Assembly: GCF_003144115.1 (NCBI RefSeq)
Contig: NW_020312003.1
Span: 408,153-472,152, forward strand
Direction of reading: 5' to 3'
Length of the DNA: 64,000 nt
Origin: Tilletiopsis washingtonensis
Taxonomy: Eukaryota > Basidiomycota > Exobasidiomycetes > Entylomatales
Positions 45,926 to 57,900 of the stretch are shown piece by piece. The first letter of the stretch is position 1, and each line of letters begins with the position of its first letter. The position numbers and the translations under genes were made by a program. The notes under the pieces are model-generated. The model was not told the origin of the DNA. It made no database searches and saw only the letters and a program-made list of their open reading frames with translations.

Positions 45926-48142
45926 GTCGAGCGAGCTTCGGATGTGGCGGAAGAAAGCGCCTCAGAGAGCAAGGCGCAAGCTGCAGCAGCGTGTGGAGCG
46001 CTCAACAGCCAGGTGGATGCGAGCGTCGAGGCTGCGAGAAGCTGGCGGCGCGGCAAAGGCCAGGCCGGACTAGCGCGGCGACGTGCAGTCCTGGGCGAGC
46101 GGCACAGCGAGCTGGGCTGGCGGTGCGAGACGGTGCGTGGCGCGCAGTGCTGCTGGTGGTGGTGGTGCGGCGGATGGATGGAGACGCGATGCTCGCCAGC
46201 GCTGTGGGTGTGCGGCGGCGTGGGTGGTGCTGATGACGACGACGATAGAGCCGTCCGAACTCGTCTCGCTGCACCTGCGAGGTGAGACCTGAGACGGACG
46301 GCCGAGCTCCGCTCCGCTGGTGCGCTCCGAGGGCCACGGCGATTGAGCGCGCGCGGGTGCTGCCGCTGCGCCCGCGGCCGCCTGGCGCTGCGCCTGCTGC
46401 TGGGTGAACCTTCCTGGCTCAGCGCGAGCTTGCTTGCTTGTGCCGAGCCGCGTCGCGTCCGCGTGCTGCAGCTGCAGCGGCGTCGGGGTGAGAGGCAGCA
46501 GAGCACGGCTCTCGGCGGCAGCGGCACCAGACGTGCGCGCAGTCAGAGTGGGCAAATCTCGGCGGCACCGCAGCGGGAGGGCACGCACCTTGGCGGGCGC
46601 ACTCTCTCGCTCTGCCTCGCTGCCGGCCTGCCTCGTCACCTGTCTCACCCGCACCTGCCTTCTTCGGCTGGCCGCCGGCGTGCCTGCGCCTGCACCTGCA
46701 CATGCGTGCTTCACGTGCTGCGACAATGAGCGTCATGCTGATGAGGCCCCTCTCCACAGAGTGCTGCCGCCGTGCCTCTTCTCGCGCTCCACGCTGCAGG
46801 CTGCGTGCTCGTTCTGTCGCCGGCGCCGCAGGTTGCTCTTGGCCGGCGGGCGGTAGCGCTCCCGAGGCAAACTCGCCGTGCGTGGTGAGACGCGAGATCT
46901 GCGGCGGATGCTGCAGCAGCGCAGACAGGAGGGATCTGCAGCGCATGCTGAAAGGCGAGATGAGGGCGAGCGCCGCCGCGCATGCTGCTCCAGCGTTCAG
47001 AACATCGGGCGCAGCGGCGGCGGGCGGCGTGATGCGCGCGGTGGTGGGCCGTCCCTCCTCCTGCTGCTGCCCTGCTGCTGCGCACACGTCGCAGAGGGGC
47101 TGCTGACAGCACTCAACTCCATATGCCGGCGGTGCGGGACGATGAGGCCGCCGAGCCGGTGAGGAGCCGACGGACTGGGGCAGGCCCCGAGAGACACCTC
47201 CTAGCTCCTCGACGGCGCGCTCCTCGCTCGCTCCTCGGCACTTGGCGCCGCTGCGCCGGCTCCCGATTGCCCTGCAGCTGAGCGGGTGCAGCCTCGCTTT
47301 CCGTCGGCGAGAACCCATTCCAAACAGACGGTGCATCTTCCGGTGCCTGCGTTCTGCATCTGCGAGGTAGAGGCCGTGCGGCTGCATGCAGCACCCACCC
47401 GCAGCACCCCGCCGGCCGCGTGCCGGCAGCCGACCCGATCCGCGAGCTGCAGGCCAGCTTTTGACCTGCGCTCGTCGTGCTCGCACAACTCTGGCTCAGA
47501 TAGCGTCGGGCAGACGCACCAGGATGCTGAGCGGGATGCGCTGGCCGACGCTGATGGAGTGACTCCTCGGCGAGCGAGCGCAGCCTGTGAGTAGGGGCCA
47601 GGCGGCTCAGGTACGCGGCGCCGAGCTCGACCGAGGGACGACACGCCGCACCACCCTTGCTGCGCCGATTCGCCAGACTCGACTGCATCGCAACGATGCA
47701 GCAGCCTTCTCTCGCTCTTCGCTACGGACTGCAGCCCGAGAAGCACTCGGCACCTCTCGAGAGGTGTGAGCTTTGACCTGCTGCTGCTCTCCCTCGGCGT
47801 GCTTGCACCACTCGCGACGCCACCGCCTAGCAGCTGCGCCGTCTCTGTGCGCCGAAGCGCTTCAGCTGTATGTACAGCACAGCTCTCGTTCTCTCTCGAG
47901 GCGCATGTGCCAGCAGCAAGGGCCTTGCGGTGCCGCCTCGGCATGCGCCGAGCCGGTCGTCGAGCGTGGGAACAGCTGGCGCAGGGCAGCCCCGCGCGCG
48001 CGGCGTGGCGTCGACGATGACGGCGACGTGGAGCGTGCATCGTGGCGCAGCGGGGCGGGTGTTGCTTGCGCCTTGCCTCCGCCCCTCATCTCCCACCGCA
48101 CCGCACCGCACCGCACCGCATCCGCAGCCGCACACCCTCGCC
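45926..48142. other. Long divergent intergenic region
   Basis: 2.2 kb between the DENN gene start and SEC22 start. Open frames on both strands are composition-driven; none shows a motif or a sound splice chain. A (CCGCA)5 repeat lies just before SEC22. Confidence 0.5.
48096..48120 (+). repeat. (CCGCA)5 tandem repeat in the SEC22 leader
   Basis: Five perfect CCGCA units end 22 bp before the SEC22 start codon, so the array probably lies in the 5' UTR or core promoter. Confidence 0.85.
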
Positions 48143-49067
48143 ATGGTGCTCTCGACGCAGATCGCGCGCGTCTCGGACGGCCTGCCGCTGGCGCAGTCCG
48201 TCGACGACAGCGCGACCGAGGCGGCGCTCTCCGAGTACAAGCAGCAGGCCAAGCTGCTCTTCCGGCGCATCAGCCCGCAGGCCGAGGTGCGCTGCACCAT
48301 CGAGAGCGGGCCCAAGTACACGTTCCACTACCAGATTGCGCCGCCGCCCGGGCGCGCAGACGCCGTCGTCTTTCTCATCATCACCGACCGCTCGTACCCG
48401 CGCAAGCTGGCCTTCAGCTACCTCGACGAGCTGGCCAAGGAGTTCGAGCGCTGCTACGGCGCACAGGTGGCGCAGCGGAATCTGCGCCCGTATGCGTTTG
48501 TCGGCTTCGGTGCGTGCTGCCGTGCCAGGTCTCGTTGTGTCCTGCTGACGATCTGGCGGCAGACACATTCATGCAGCGCACCAAGCGGCTCTATGCCGAC
48601 ACTCGGTCAGCGCAGACAGCAGTGGAAGAGAAGGCGGGCGGCGCAAACAGCTTGAACCGGCTGAACGACGACTTGCAAGACGTGTGAGTAGCGTGCAGCT
48701 GCGAGAGACGAGGGCCCCGTGACCTGAGACTGCTCTCCGCCGCGCAGCACCTCGGTCATGACGAAGAACATGGAGAGCCTGCTGTGGCGCGGCGAGACGC
48801 TGGACCGTGAGTACCCAGTACACGCTGCCGTTCGCCACAGCCTGATGTCGCGCCGCAGAGATGAGCAATATGTCGTCGTCATTGCGAGACGAGAGTCTCA
48901 AGTATAGGAAAGCAGCCAAGCAGATCCGCATCGATGCCCTGCTGCGCCAGTACGCGCCGTGAGTGCAGCTGCCGCGCTGGCGCGCTTCGTCGGCACTGAC
49001 GACGCCGCGCAGGATCGGTGCCATCGCTCTTATCTTCCTCTTTGTGCTCTGGGTCAAGTTCTTCTAG
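48143..49067 (+). CDS. SEC22: Vesicle SNARE Sec22
   Basis: Five exons: 48143-48509, 48563-48683, 48748-48806, 48859-48958 and 49013-49067; 233 residues. The N-terminal longin domain shows TFHYQIAPPPGRADAVVFLI, DRSYPRKLAFSYLDELAKEF and YAFVGF. The SNARE helix runs through LNRLNDDLQDVTSVMTKNME and LLWRGETLDQMSNMS, with the central-layer Arg in LWRGE. The last exon encodes a short hydrophobic anchor (IGAIALIFLFVLWVKFF). This is the R-SNARE of ER-Golgi transport. The start is the ATG in GCCATGG context; intron phases all agree. Slightly longer than the roughly 214 residues of yeast Sec22. Confidence 0.95.
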
Positions 49068-49609
49068 CAATGTCACGCCGTTCCTGCGGCCGCAGCACGA
49101 CGCAGGCAGCACCCGCGACGCACTGCGCCCGCGGTCCGAGCCCCTTCGCAGCCGCCAGCACACGCGCAGTCGAGAGATGGATGCAGTACGGTAGCGGGCA
49201 TGGCTGAGCAAGACAATGTGGGAGAGGCGGCTGGGGGTTGTATGGCGGGCATCGCAGATCGTGGCAAAGGCAGAAAGGGCGTAAAAGGGGGTGGGCGGGC
49301 GACGACGCGCGTGGGTGGGCTGCGTGCCGCTCCTCCTGGACGTGAAGATGGTGTGCGTGTGGCGGACGAGGTGTGTGTGCATGAGGAGCGCTGGTCATAT
49401 AAGGGGCAAGGGGAATGGCCGCGGCGGGGCTGGTGGTACAGTGAAGTGCATGGGAATCGTCGAAGAGAAGGATGCGGGAACAGCCGCGGCGCCGTTGAGA
49501 TGGCGCCGCTTGCTGCGGCGGGATGCGGCGTCGTTTATGGCCGGATCTTGCGCCTCTGAGAATGCCGGGAAGAGAGAGGGAGAAGGCGGTGAAAGCAGCA
49601 TCGAGACCC
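49068..49609. other. Convergent 3' intergenic region
   Basis: About 540 bp between the stops of SEC22 and the CH-kinase gene. Plus strand becomes G-rich with GGGTGGG runs. Likely two 3' UTRs; no gene. Confidence 0.6.
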
Positions 49610-52600
49610 CTACATGATGCTGCAGTCCTGCTTGCTGCTGGCGCGGCGAGCGCGCTTGCGCTCCGCCGCCGAGGCAGACTTGTCGACAGTGGCCGTCGTC
49701 GGCGTGATGGCGCCGTCGACCTTGTTCTTGCTGCCGACCGACGCGAGGCGCGCGTCGCTGTGGAAGGACGTGAGGCGCTGGCGGAACGAGCGCTCGCTGT
49801 CGCGCCCGCCCTCGTTCGACGCCAGACGGTTGAGGTGCGGCGTGCTGATGGCCGCCGAGTGCGTCGCGCGGTGGCCCCGCGACGGGAAGCGCGGCGGCGG
49901 CGCAGCGGGCCGCGTCGACTGCGAAGAGCTGTGCCGGTGAGCGGCGGGGCGCGCGATGGCCTGCTTGCTGTTGTTGAGCGTGCTGGGGTTCGTCGAGCCC
50001 GTCGAGTTCGTGTGCGCCATGGCGTGCGACGCGCTCGAGACGGTGCTTGAGCCGCTGACGCTGCCGAAGCTGACCGAGCCAGGCCGCTCGCGCCGCTGCG
50101 AGCCGCCCTGCGAGCTGCTGAACGAGCGGGCAATGGAGCCGTTGCCCGCCTGAGTCTCCAGCTCGACCGCCGGCGAGGGCGAGCGCACGCGGCCCAAGCC
50201 CATGCCGGGCAGCAGCGAGATGCGGCGTCGCCGGTGCTCTCCGGTCGTCGGCGAGACGGGCGTCTCGGTGCTCGTCGGCGAGATGGGCGTGGTGGCCATC
50301 TCTCCAATGCTGCCCTTGCTGCTTCGCTTCCACTTGTTGAAGTTGGGGATGCGGAACGTGGGGCCGAGCGCCGGCGACTGTGTGCCGGGTCCAGGCGACG
50401 GCGACGGAGCGGGCGACGAGGCGCCGAGGCCTCCGAAGCTGGGCAGGCGTGCCAGGTCCACCGAGCTGCGCTGGCCAGCGAACATGAGGAGCTGCGCGCG
50501 GAGGTTGCACGGCGCATGGGCACGACGAGCGCAGCTTGCGTGGCAGATCAGGCCGCACTCCTCGCACAGCACGGCGTGCTTCTTGACTGGCTCGCGGCAG
50601 ATCTTGCACTGCACCGCCTTGCTGAACGTGCTCTTGACGAAGGCGTGCGCCTTTGGCTCCTCCTGGCCGTCGACAGCGGCGTTCAGGTCCAGGAGCGACG
50701 GGTCGAAGCCAGCAGCGTGCAGGCCGCGCTCGATGCTGTTGCTCGCGACCATGCTCGGCGAGCGCAGCATGTCGACGGAGCCGTCGCTGCCGCGGCGCAC
50801 GGCGTCCTCGAGGTTGGCAACGATCGGGAACTCGGACAGCCCGCTGGGCTGACGCAGCTTGCCTGCCGCGCTGGGGTCGTCCTCGCGCACCCAGCCGTGC
50901 GGGTCAGAGGCAGCGCGCAGCGACGTCAGCTCCGGACGCGCATCGTGACGCGGCGGCGAAGAGGCCGAGCGTGCGAGCTCCGACGGGCGCGACGGCGAGG
51001 GGGCCGACGCCATGACCTCGTTCGTCTCGGCGACGGCGCCGATGGCCGCATGCAGGCTCTTCAGGTCGACCTTGCGGAAGTCGGCCGAGATGCGGCGCAG
51101 GAACGGCACGCTGTCCTGCGGGCGCAGCTCCTTGGCGCCGGTCCACGTCTGGCGCAGCCACTGGTGCTCGAAGAGCATCTCGGCGCTCGGGCGCATCGTC
51201 GGGTCCTTGTCGAAGCACAGCAGCAGGAAGTCGCGCAGCAGCGGCGAGATCTTCTCGGGCAGCGGCGGGCAGTCGTCCTCGACGATGCGCCACATGGCCG
51301 ACATGGCGAGCATGTCGCCGTACGGCGGCTTGCCCGTCAGCAGCTCGATGATCGTGCATCCGAGCGACCAGATGTCGGCCGACGTTGACGCGCCCTTGAG
51401 CTCGATGACCTCGGGTGCCACTGTGAGGCGTGTCAGTCAGGGCCGAGGCTGCAGCGAGGCCTTACTCACTCCAGTTCGGCGTGCCGATTGCATCGTTCTT
51501 GACGTTCTGGATCTTCTCAACGGCCTTGAGATTGAGCGAGACACCAAAGTCGGACAGCTTGACGTTGCCGTTCTTCGTCGTCAGGATGTTGGCCGCCTTG
51601 AGGTCGCAGTGCACGACCTTCATGTCGTGCAGATAGTTGAGGCCCTCGAGGATCTTGACGACGTAGCTCGCGACGAGCTTCTCGGGGAAGTTGCCAAACG
51701 CCTTGAGCGTGTGCAGCAGCGAGCCGTTCTCGACGTACTCGAGAATGATCGAGACGACGTCGGGGCCACGCACGAGGCCCTCGTACTTGACGACCGACGG
51801 ATGCGCGAGGCTCTTGAGCAGGTCGACCTCGTTCATCAGCTGCGTCACCTCGTCCTCGCTCTTGCCTTCGAGCTTGATGCGCTTGACGGCCATCATCTGG
51901 CCCGAGTTGAGGTTCAGGGCGCGGTACACCGAGCCGAACTGGCCGCGTCCGATGCAGTTGCCCATCTGGTACGTCACGTTCGGCTTGCCCTCCTCGACGA
52001 CGACCAGCTTGTGCTTGGCGCCCGGCGCGACGGACGGGTCGCGCGACAGGCGCACGCCGCCGCTGACCGCTGCGACTGAGCTGGTGCCATCGTCGCGGGT
52101 TGCGTCGCTGCACAGCGTGTTCGTGTACAGCGAGCCGACATCCGACTCGAGGCGAGAGCGGCCGCTGACGTGCGACGAGATCGCCGACATCGCTGGGGCA
52201 TCAGACACGTCCGAAGATGCGCCATGCGGGCTGCGAGGGATCTGCAGGTCCGAGGCGTAGCGCATGTGCCGGTAGTTGGGACGCGCAGCGGCTGACTTGG
52301 GCGAGGCGGGGACGAGGTTGACCGACGACGAGCTCGACACGTAGCCCGCCATGCCGGCGTTGAGCGATAGGTGGCGGCCGATGCGCTTCACTGTTGGCGA
52401 CTCGTGCGCGGAGGCTGCGCGCGGGAAGGGCACACGGGCCGGCGAAGAGGACATGCTGGGGAACGCAGCGACATTCTCACTCGAGCCGCCATCGCGATGC
52501 GGGTTGAGCGAGGATGGGCCCGCGTACGAGCGGGCGCTGTGGCGGCGCACCGGCGCCTGGCGTGCCGGGCTGGTGCCGCTGGGAAAGCGGTGCTCCTCGA

Positions 52601-54920
52601 AGTCGGACGACGTGCGCAGCGGGCGGCCTGGGCTGCCGCCGGCTCCGTGCTGCAGCTCTTGACTGATCCGCCGCTGCGAGCTGGCGCGCGCCATGGGCGA
52701 CGACGCGTGTCCGAGGCCGACGAGACGCGGGCTGGCGTTGCCCCTAGCAAGCTCATCGTCGTCCTCGTCGTCATCGTCATCGGAGGCACGCACGGCACGA
52801 GTGTTGAGGCGCGGCGGCGAGCGCAGTAGGTCCTCGAGGTCCTCCTCCGCCACGCCGGTCAGGCTGATGGCCGACTCGCTGAGCTTGCGGTCGCGGTACG
52901 GCATGCGCGTCTCCTCGTCGCTACCGCGCGAGACCGAGTCGGCGAACGTGATCGAGACACCCTTCGAGCGCATGAACTGCGGCTTGGCACCGACGTCGCT
53001 TGAGCGGCGGTGGCGCTCCTCCTTGGCGTACCTGTTGCCGGCGACGAGGATGCGCTCTGCCTCTTGCCGCTGCTGCTGGATGGAGAGCGCAACCGGGTGG
53101 CGCTGCCCGCCGGAAGGACGCTTCGCCGGCGAAGCGCGCGGCGAGAAGCCAGAGCCGCGCGGAAAGGGCACGTCCGAGGGGCTGTGCATGAGCTCAGAGC
53201 CTTCGTCCAGCGAGCCGTGAGGCGTCAGCGGCGGCGTCTGCGTGTTGAGGATGCGCGGCGCCGCTGATGAGCGCAGAGGCACGGGGATCGCGGCGGACGG
53301 GCGGGAGGCCGGCGAGCCGGTAAGGCCGCGTGCGCTGGCCGAACGCTCGAGCGCAAGCACGGTGTGGACTGCGCGCTGCAGGCCCTCGACGGTGGCGTCT
53401 GTCAGGTCGAGCGGATGGAAGAGATCCTTGGAGCGCACGCCGAGGTAGTCTCTGGCAGCACGGAGGAAGCGCGAGATGTTGTCGGCCTTGACCCAGTCGG
53501 CGTCGCGGCGGTCGATTGTCTCGATGCACTTTGGGTGCAGCTGGTTCGCCAAGAGGCACAGCAGCACGCCGTCAGAGAGGCTCGTCCAGAAGTCGAGCAG
53601 CTCGGTGGTCGCGTCGCCAGAGCTGCGGACATCGCTGTCCTGCTCGACGCGCGAGGCCAGACTGTCGATGCGATGCCGGTCGGCGCCCATCTCCTGCCGC
53701 GAGAGTTGCGAGAGCTGCGCGACGATGAAGGCGCGAGCTGCCCGCACGTTCGTGGTGCTCCGACTGCTCGACGCTGCATCAACTCCGACGGACGAGTCCG
53801 TCACCGCTGCCGTGGCCACGCTGTGCGTGAAGAGCGTCGTGCCGGTGCCGGCAGTTGCAGTGCTGACATCAGACTCTGTCTCGGCAGTCAGCATGCTGTT
53901 GTCGAAGCGCGAGGCTGGCAGCGGCGCCGGCGAGGGCAGCGGAGACGACGGCAGCGAGGGCGCGACGGCCGTGTTCGACGAGGATGACTGTGCGCTGAAG
54001 CGCCGTGGCCGCGTGAACCACGTTTTGATGTTGCGCAGCGATGCATCGCTGCCGGCCGAGCGGCGCTTGTCCTCTGTCGCGGCGGCAGCCAAGGGCAGCA
54101 GCGCAGGCGAGCGTGGAGTGCTCTGCGGCACGCTGCGCACCAGGACGGTGTCGCCCGTGTGCTCTGGCGCAGTGCGGTCGGACGACGGCGCGGGCGACTC
54201 GCGGCGCACCGTCACGTTGCTGCTCTTGCGCTCGCGCTGCGACGTGCGTCGGTGGAGCAGGTTGCTGCTGCTGTCCAGCACCGGGCCGACGACGGCTGCG
54301 AGGCTCGGCAGCGCCTGGCGGCCGTCCTGTGCGGGGCGCGACCACGCGCTGTGCTTGCTGCGCGGCTGGCGCCGGTCGTCCAGGTCGACCATCGGGTCGG
54401 AGGAGAGATGCAGCTCCGGTGTCGACAGCGACGCAAGCGCCAGGTTGCGGTGCGAGAGGCTCGAGGGCCCCGCTCGCGACTCGATGTGGTCGCGGTTCCG
54501 CCGATCGTGGCGCGGCGTCGGGCTGTCGAGCTCTGACGCCGACGGCCGCGGAGCGTCCAGGCTCGCACGAGACGTGAACACTGGCCGTCGCCCGGGTGCG
54601 TTTGCCTGCGACGCCGACTGCGACGGGGTGATCGAGGAGAACGACGTGCTCGTGCCGACGTCAGACGGCGCTGTTGCAGCGGACTCGACAGCGAGAGACG
54701 GCGCGGACGTGCGTGGCTTTGGCGTGGGCGACAGCGAAGAGTCGCGCGTTGGGGCTGCCCGTGGTGTGGCAGAGCCGGGGACAGAGATACGCGCCGGCCG
54801 TGGCGGTGGTGGCCCTCGACGCGGCGCCCGAGAGGCGTCGCCGAAGCGGCCCGGAGTGGAGTGATCGACGGCTGCGAAGTCCATCGACGGCGAGTGCATG
54901 ATGGCGGTGACAGCAGCCAT
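49610..54920 (-). CDS. CH-kinase-C1 protein of the Cdc7/Cdc15 (septation) type with CaaX end
   Basis: Two minus-strand exons, 54920-51470 and 51420-49610; 1753 residues. The order is: a Ser-rich disordered N-terminus; a calponin-homology-like domain at about 392-525 ([44 protein letters not shown]); more disorder; a STE-type kinase at about 985-1243; a C1 zinc finger at about 1408-1460 (H, CKIC, CEEC, HASC, C); a Ser-rich tail; and the C-terminal tetrapeptide CSIM. Kinase blocks are [51 protein letters not shown] and, across the intron, [15 protein letters not shown]. They match fission yeast Cdc7, Aspergillus SepH and budding yeast Cdc15. The HRD arginine is replaced by Cys. Expected role: GTPase-dependent septation/mitotic-exit kinase at the spindle pole. 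The CaaX box predicts farnesylation, and C1 predicts lipid contact. Confidence 0.85.
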
Positions 54921-57900
54921 ACCGGGCTCTGCGATGAGGTTGCTGGAGCGTGGCGGGATCAGCAGGGTGTGGCGAGCGAGGATGCGGTGAACAAGAGTTT
55001 CACGCCGCGATCGGGAGCAGTCACGGCGAGGTCGAGCCTTTCGCCCCTGTTGCCAGACCCTATCGAGCGCTCGCCGAGCTTGCCTCGTACGCTCGCACTC
55101 ACCTGTGTGCTGTTGCTGGTCCGATCTCGGTGTCTCGTCTGCGGTGTGCGGATGCAGGTATGGGCCCGATCTGATGGATGAGGAGTCTCAGCGATGAAGT
55201 CGACCGCAGAGAGTGCTCTGTGCGAGCCGAAGCGTGCCAATCACGCCCGTGGGCCGCACGCGCCTCGTGCGATGGATGCACGGCGGCCCCGCGTTCCACA
55301 AGCGCTCGGACCGCGCCGATGGCGCGCGTCCGCGGCCCGAGCTTGGCGCGAGCTCATCACTCACAGATGAAGGATGAGGCGTGCGTGTTGTTGATGGCGC
55401 TCCGAGGGATTCTACGCGGTGCAAGGAAGTGTGAGATGTGATGGAGGAGCAGGACGAAGACGCGGCAAAGAAGGCAGCGCTTATGACCTCGAGCTGCGTG
55501 TCTCTCGCAGGCCCACGCTACGCAGAGCGTCACCCCTTACGGCGTCCCCCTTTCCGATATAGCACGGCCGGCATTTGCGTGCGTCACAGGAGCAGTATCA
55601 GAGCCGCGGGCCAGCATCAGCTGCGCTGCAGATGAGCAGCGCAGAACGGCCGGCTGAGACTAATTGCACTTTGCCGCACGTTCACAGCGCTTTCTCTGCG
55701 CACCGGCTGCCGTAGCGCAAAGCGCCTTCATCCGCTCCAGCTCGCCGGTCTTTTCACCGCGCCGGCCGGCACCTGTCCCGTTTCGCAGGCAAGCACATCT
55801 GCTGATCCTGCTCTGGGCGTGTGGCTGGATGCTGCGAGTGATGATGACGCGTCTGGACGCCGGTCCGCCACTTGTAGCCCCTACTGCACGATAGGCTCGA
55901 ACGACACGTGGCCATGCTGACGAGAGACTGCTCGAGCTGCCTCGTGCTGAAGGCTTGGCGCGAAAGAAGCTCGGAGCGAGGCTGCAGGCTCGCTGGATCC
56001 CGCCATCGCAAGAGGGCCGTCCAGACGGAGGCCCCCTCGCGAGCCGCGCTACCCCGCACGACGCGCACCGCTCTCTCCACGGCGCCCAGCGGCTGCCTCC
56101 TATGTTCCTCCTCGCAAACCCGCCGGAGCCAGCGTTGCGCAGTCGAAGCACTCACGGAGCTATTTGCAGCACCCTTGCTCCACTCTCTGCCCGCCCAGAG
56201 TGCGGCGCGCCCGGGCGCAACTGCCCGGTGTGGCTGTGTGCAGGTGCGGGCGCACTAAAGGGGCGAGTCGCCGTGGAGAAGAGATGCGCCTGACTGCGCA
56301 GCCCAGAGAGGCGAATGCGACTGCGCGGCAAGGACGGGGCGCCGAGGACGACGCGAGAGGCGTGGCGAGGAGCGGTGCGGGCTTGGTGGAGCCAGGCGAG
56401 GGCGGCGGAGGGGGTGCGGAGGTGGCACGCGCGTGCGCGACAAAGCGACCAGCCGAGGTCTCGTGCCGCAGGGTGCGCAGCGGGCGGCGCAGGCGGGTGC
56501 GGCGCGAATGGATGAGCGCCAGAGGGAGTGAGCGGTCGAAGGAGGAGGAGTGAGCGGTGGCCAGGGCGAGTCAGGGCGAGGGCGAGGGCAGCGCCAGGGC
56601 AGGCGGGTGCGGAGGCTTGGGTGTGCTGCGAGGGGCGCCGGTCGGCGGCCGCGCCGGCGCGGTGCGGGTGCGCGTTGCGCCGCGCGGTGCCGGCGAGTGC
56701 GCGTTGCAGCCTGCAGCGGAGCGCGGCAGCGGCGGCGGCGCGACACCTCTGCCGCTGCGCCCAGCTGCAGCCGGCCCCAGATGGCAGGTGCTGAGCGGCG
56801 TGCGGCACCCTGCCCCGGCCCGCCCTGGGCCGCATGCACCATGGCACGAGCGAGGCAACCCAGCAGCGCAGCAGCCCGCCCGTTCTGAGCGTGCTTCTGC
56901 CGCTGAGAGGTGCACGCCCAGCAGCCGCTGCGGAGCGGCACCGCAGCCGCACCTCGTCTCGACGCCGCTGCCGCCGCGCTTAGCCGCTGTCATGCATGCA
57001 TGGCCAGGGGCTCACGAAGCGCCGCGCCGAGCGCCACGCGCGCCATGCCGCGTGCAGCGTCGCCCGTCGACAGGCAGCGTCTCGCCGTCCGTGGCGGCGT
57101 CAGCCCCAGCGTGCTGCACGCTGCGGCAGCAAGCTCGAAGAGCGCACCAGCGCCAGCACAAGGCTCAGCGCGAGCGCGATGGCGCATGCCAGGTGCAGGC
57201 CCTGGCGGGTGGAGCAGGCGACACGAGCTCGTCCAGCGCAGAGGCAGCATCGGCCGTGCGCCGCAGCAGCCGCTCAGCACCAGGCAGCGAAGAGCGCCCG
57301 ACGGCCTCGAGCATCCGCCGCTCCGCTGCGTCGGAGCAGCAAGGCGTGGCTCGCCGCCAAGCGCACGGCAGCAGAACGCAGCGGCAGCGCATCGAGGCGG
57401 CGAGAGGGGCCTCCGAGGTGCAGCTCAGGCGCAGCAGCGCTGCAGGCGGAGCTCGGCGAGGTGCAGCTCCAGCCTGGCCCGTCCGGGCAGGCCCGCCGCC
57501 GGCCCCCTCTCGCGGCTCTATCGGGGCGATGGGCTGACCTTTTGATCCGCCCTCTCATGCGCAGCCGCCGCAGCAGCAGGCCGCCGCAGGCGACGGCACG
57601 CCGTGGACCCTGGCGCGGCCCGCGAGGCGTCGCGTCGCATCGCCCGCCGCCCGCGGCACGCCAGACGCACCCTCGCGGCCCCCACAGTCACGTTCGCTCA
57701 GCGAGCGATGCGGCGAGCGAGCGGGCCGGGCAAGATCGCGCCAGCGCGAGCGATTAAGGTGCAGCGGCCGGCGCGCAGCAGATGCAGCAGATGTCCGCAC
57801 GCCGCCTAGCGCAGCGCACGCACGCTGCATGCTGATGCTGACAGCGTTCAGCTTGGACGAGGCGAGGCCATGCCGGCTGCGCGCTGGCGTCACCCCGCGC

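Noticed and set aside
46419-47486. Minus-strand frame of about 355 codons between the DENN and SEC22 genes
   Set aside because: No motif, low-quality composition and several competing frames.
55890-55920. GGCTCGAACG resembling part of a tRNA T-arm
   Set aside because: Flanks cannot form an acceptor stem or cloverleaf, and no matching A box is present.
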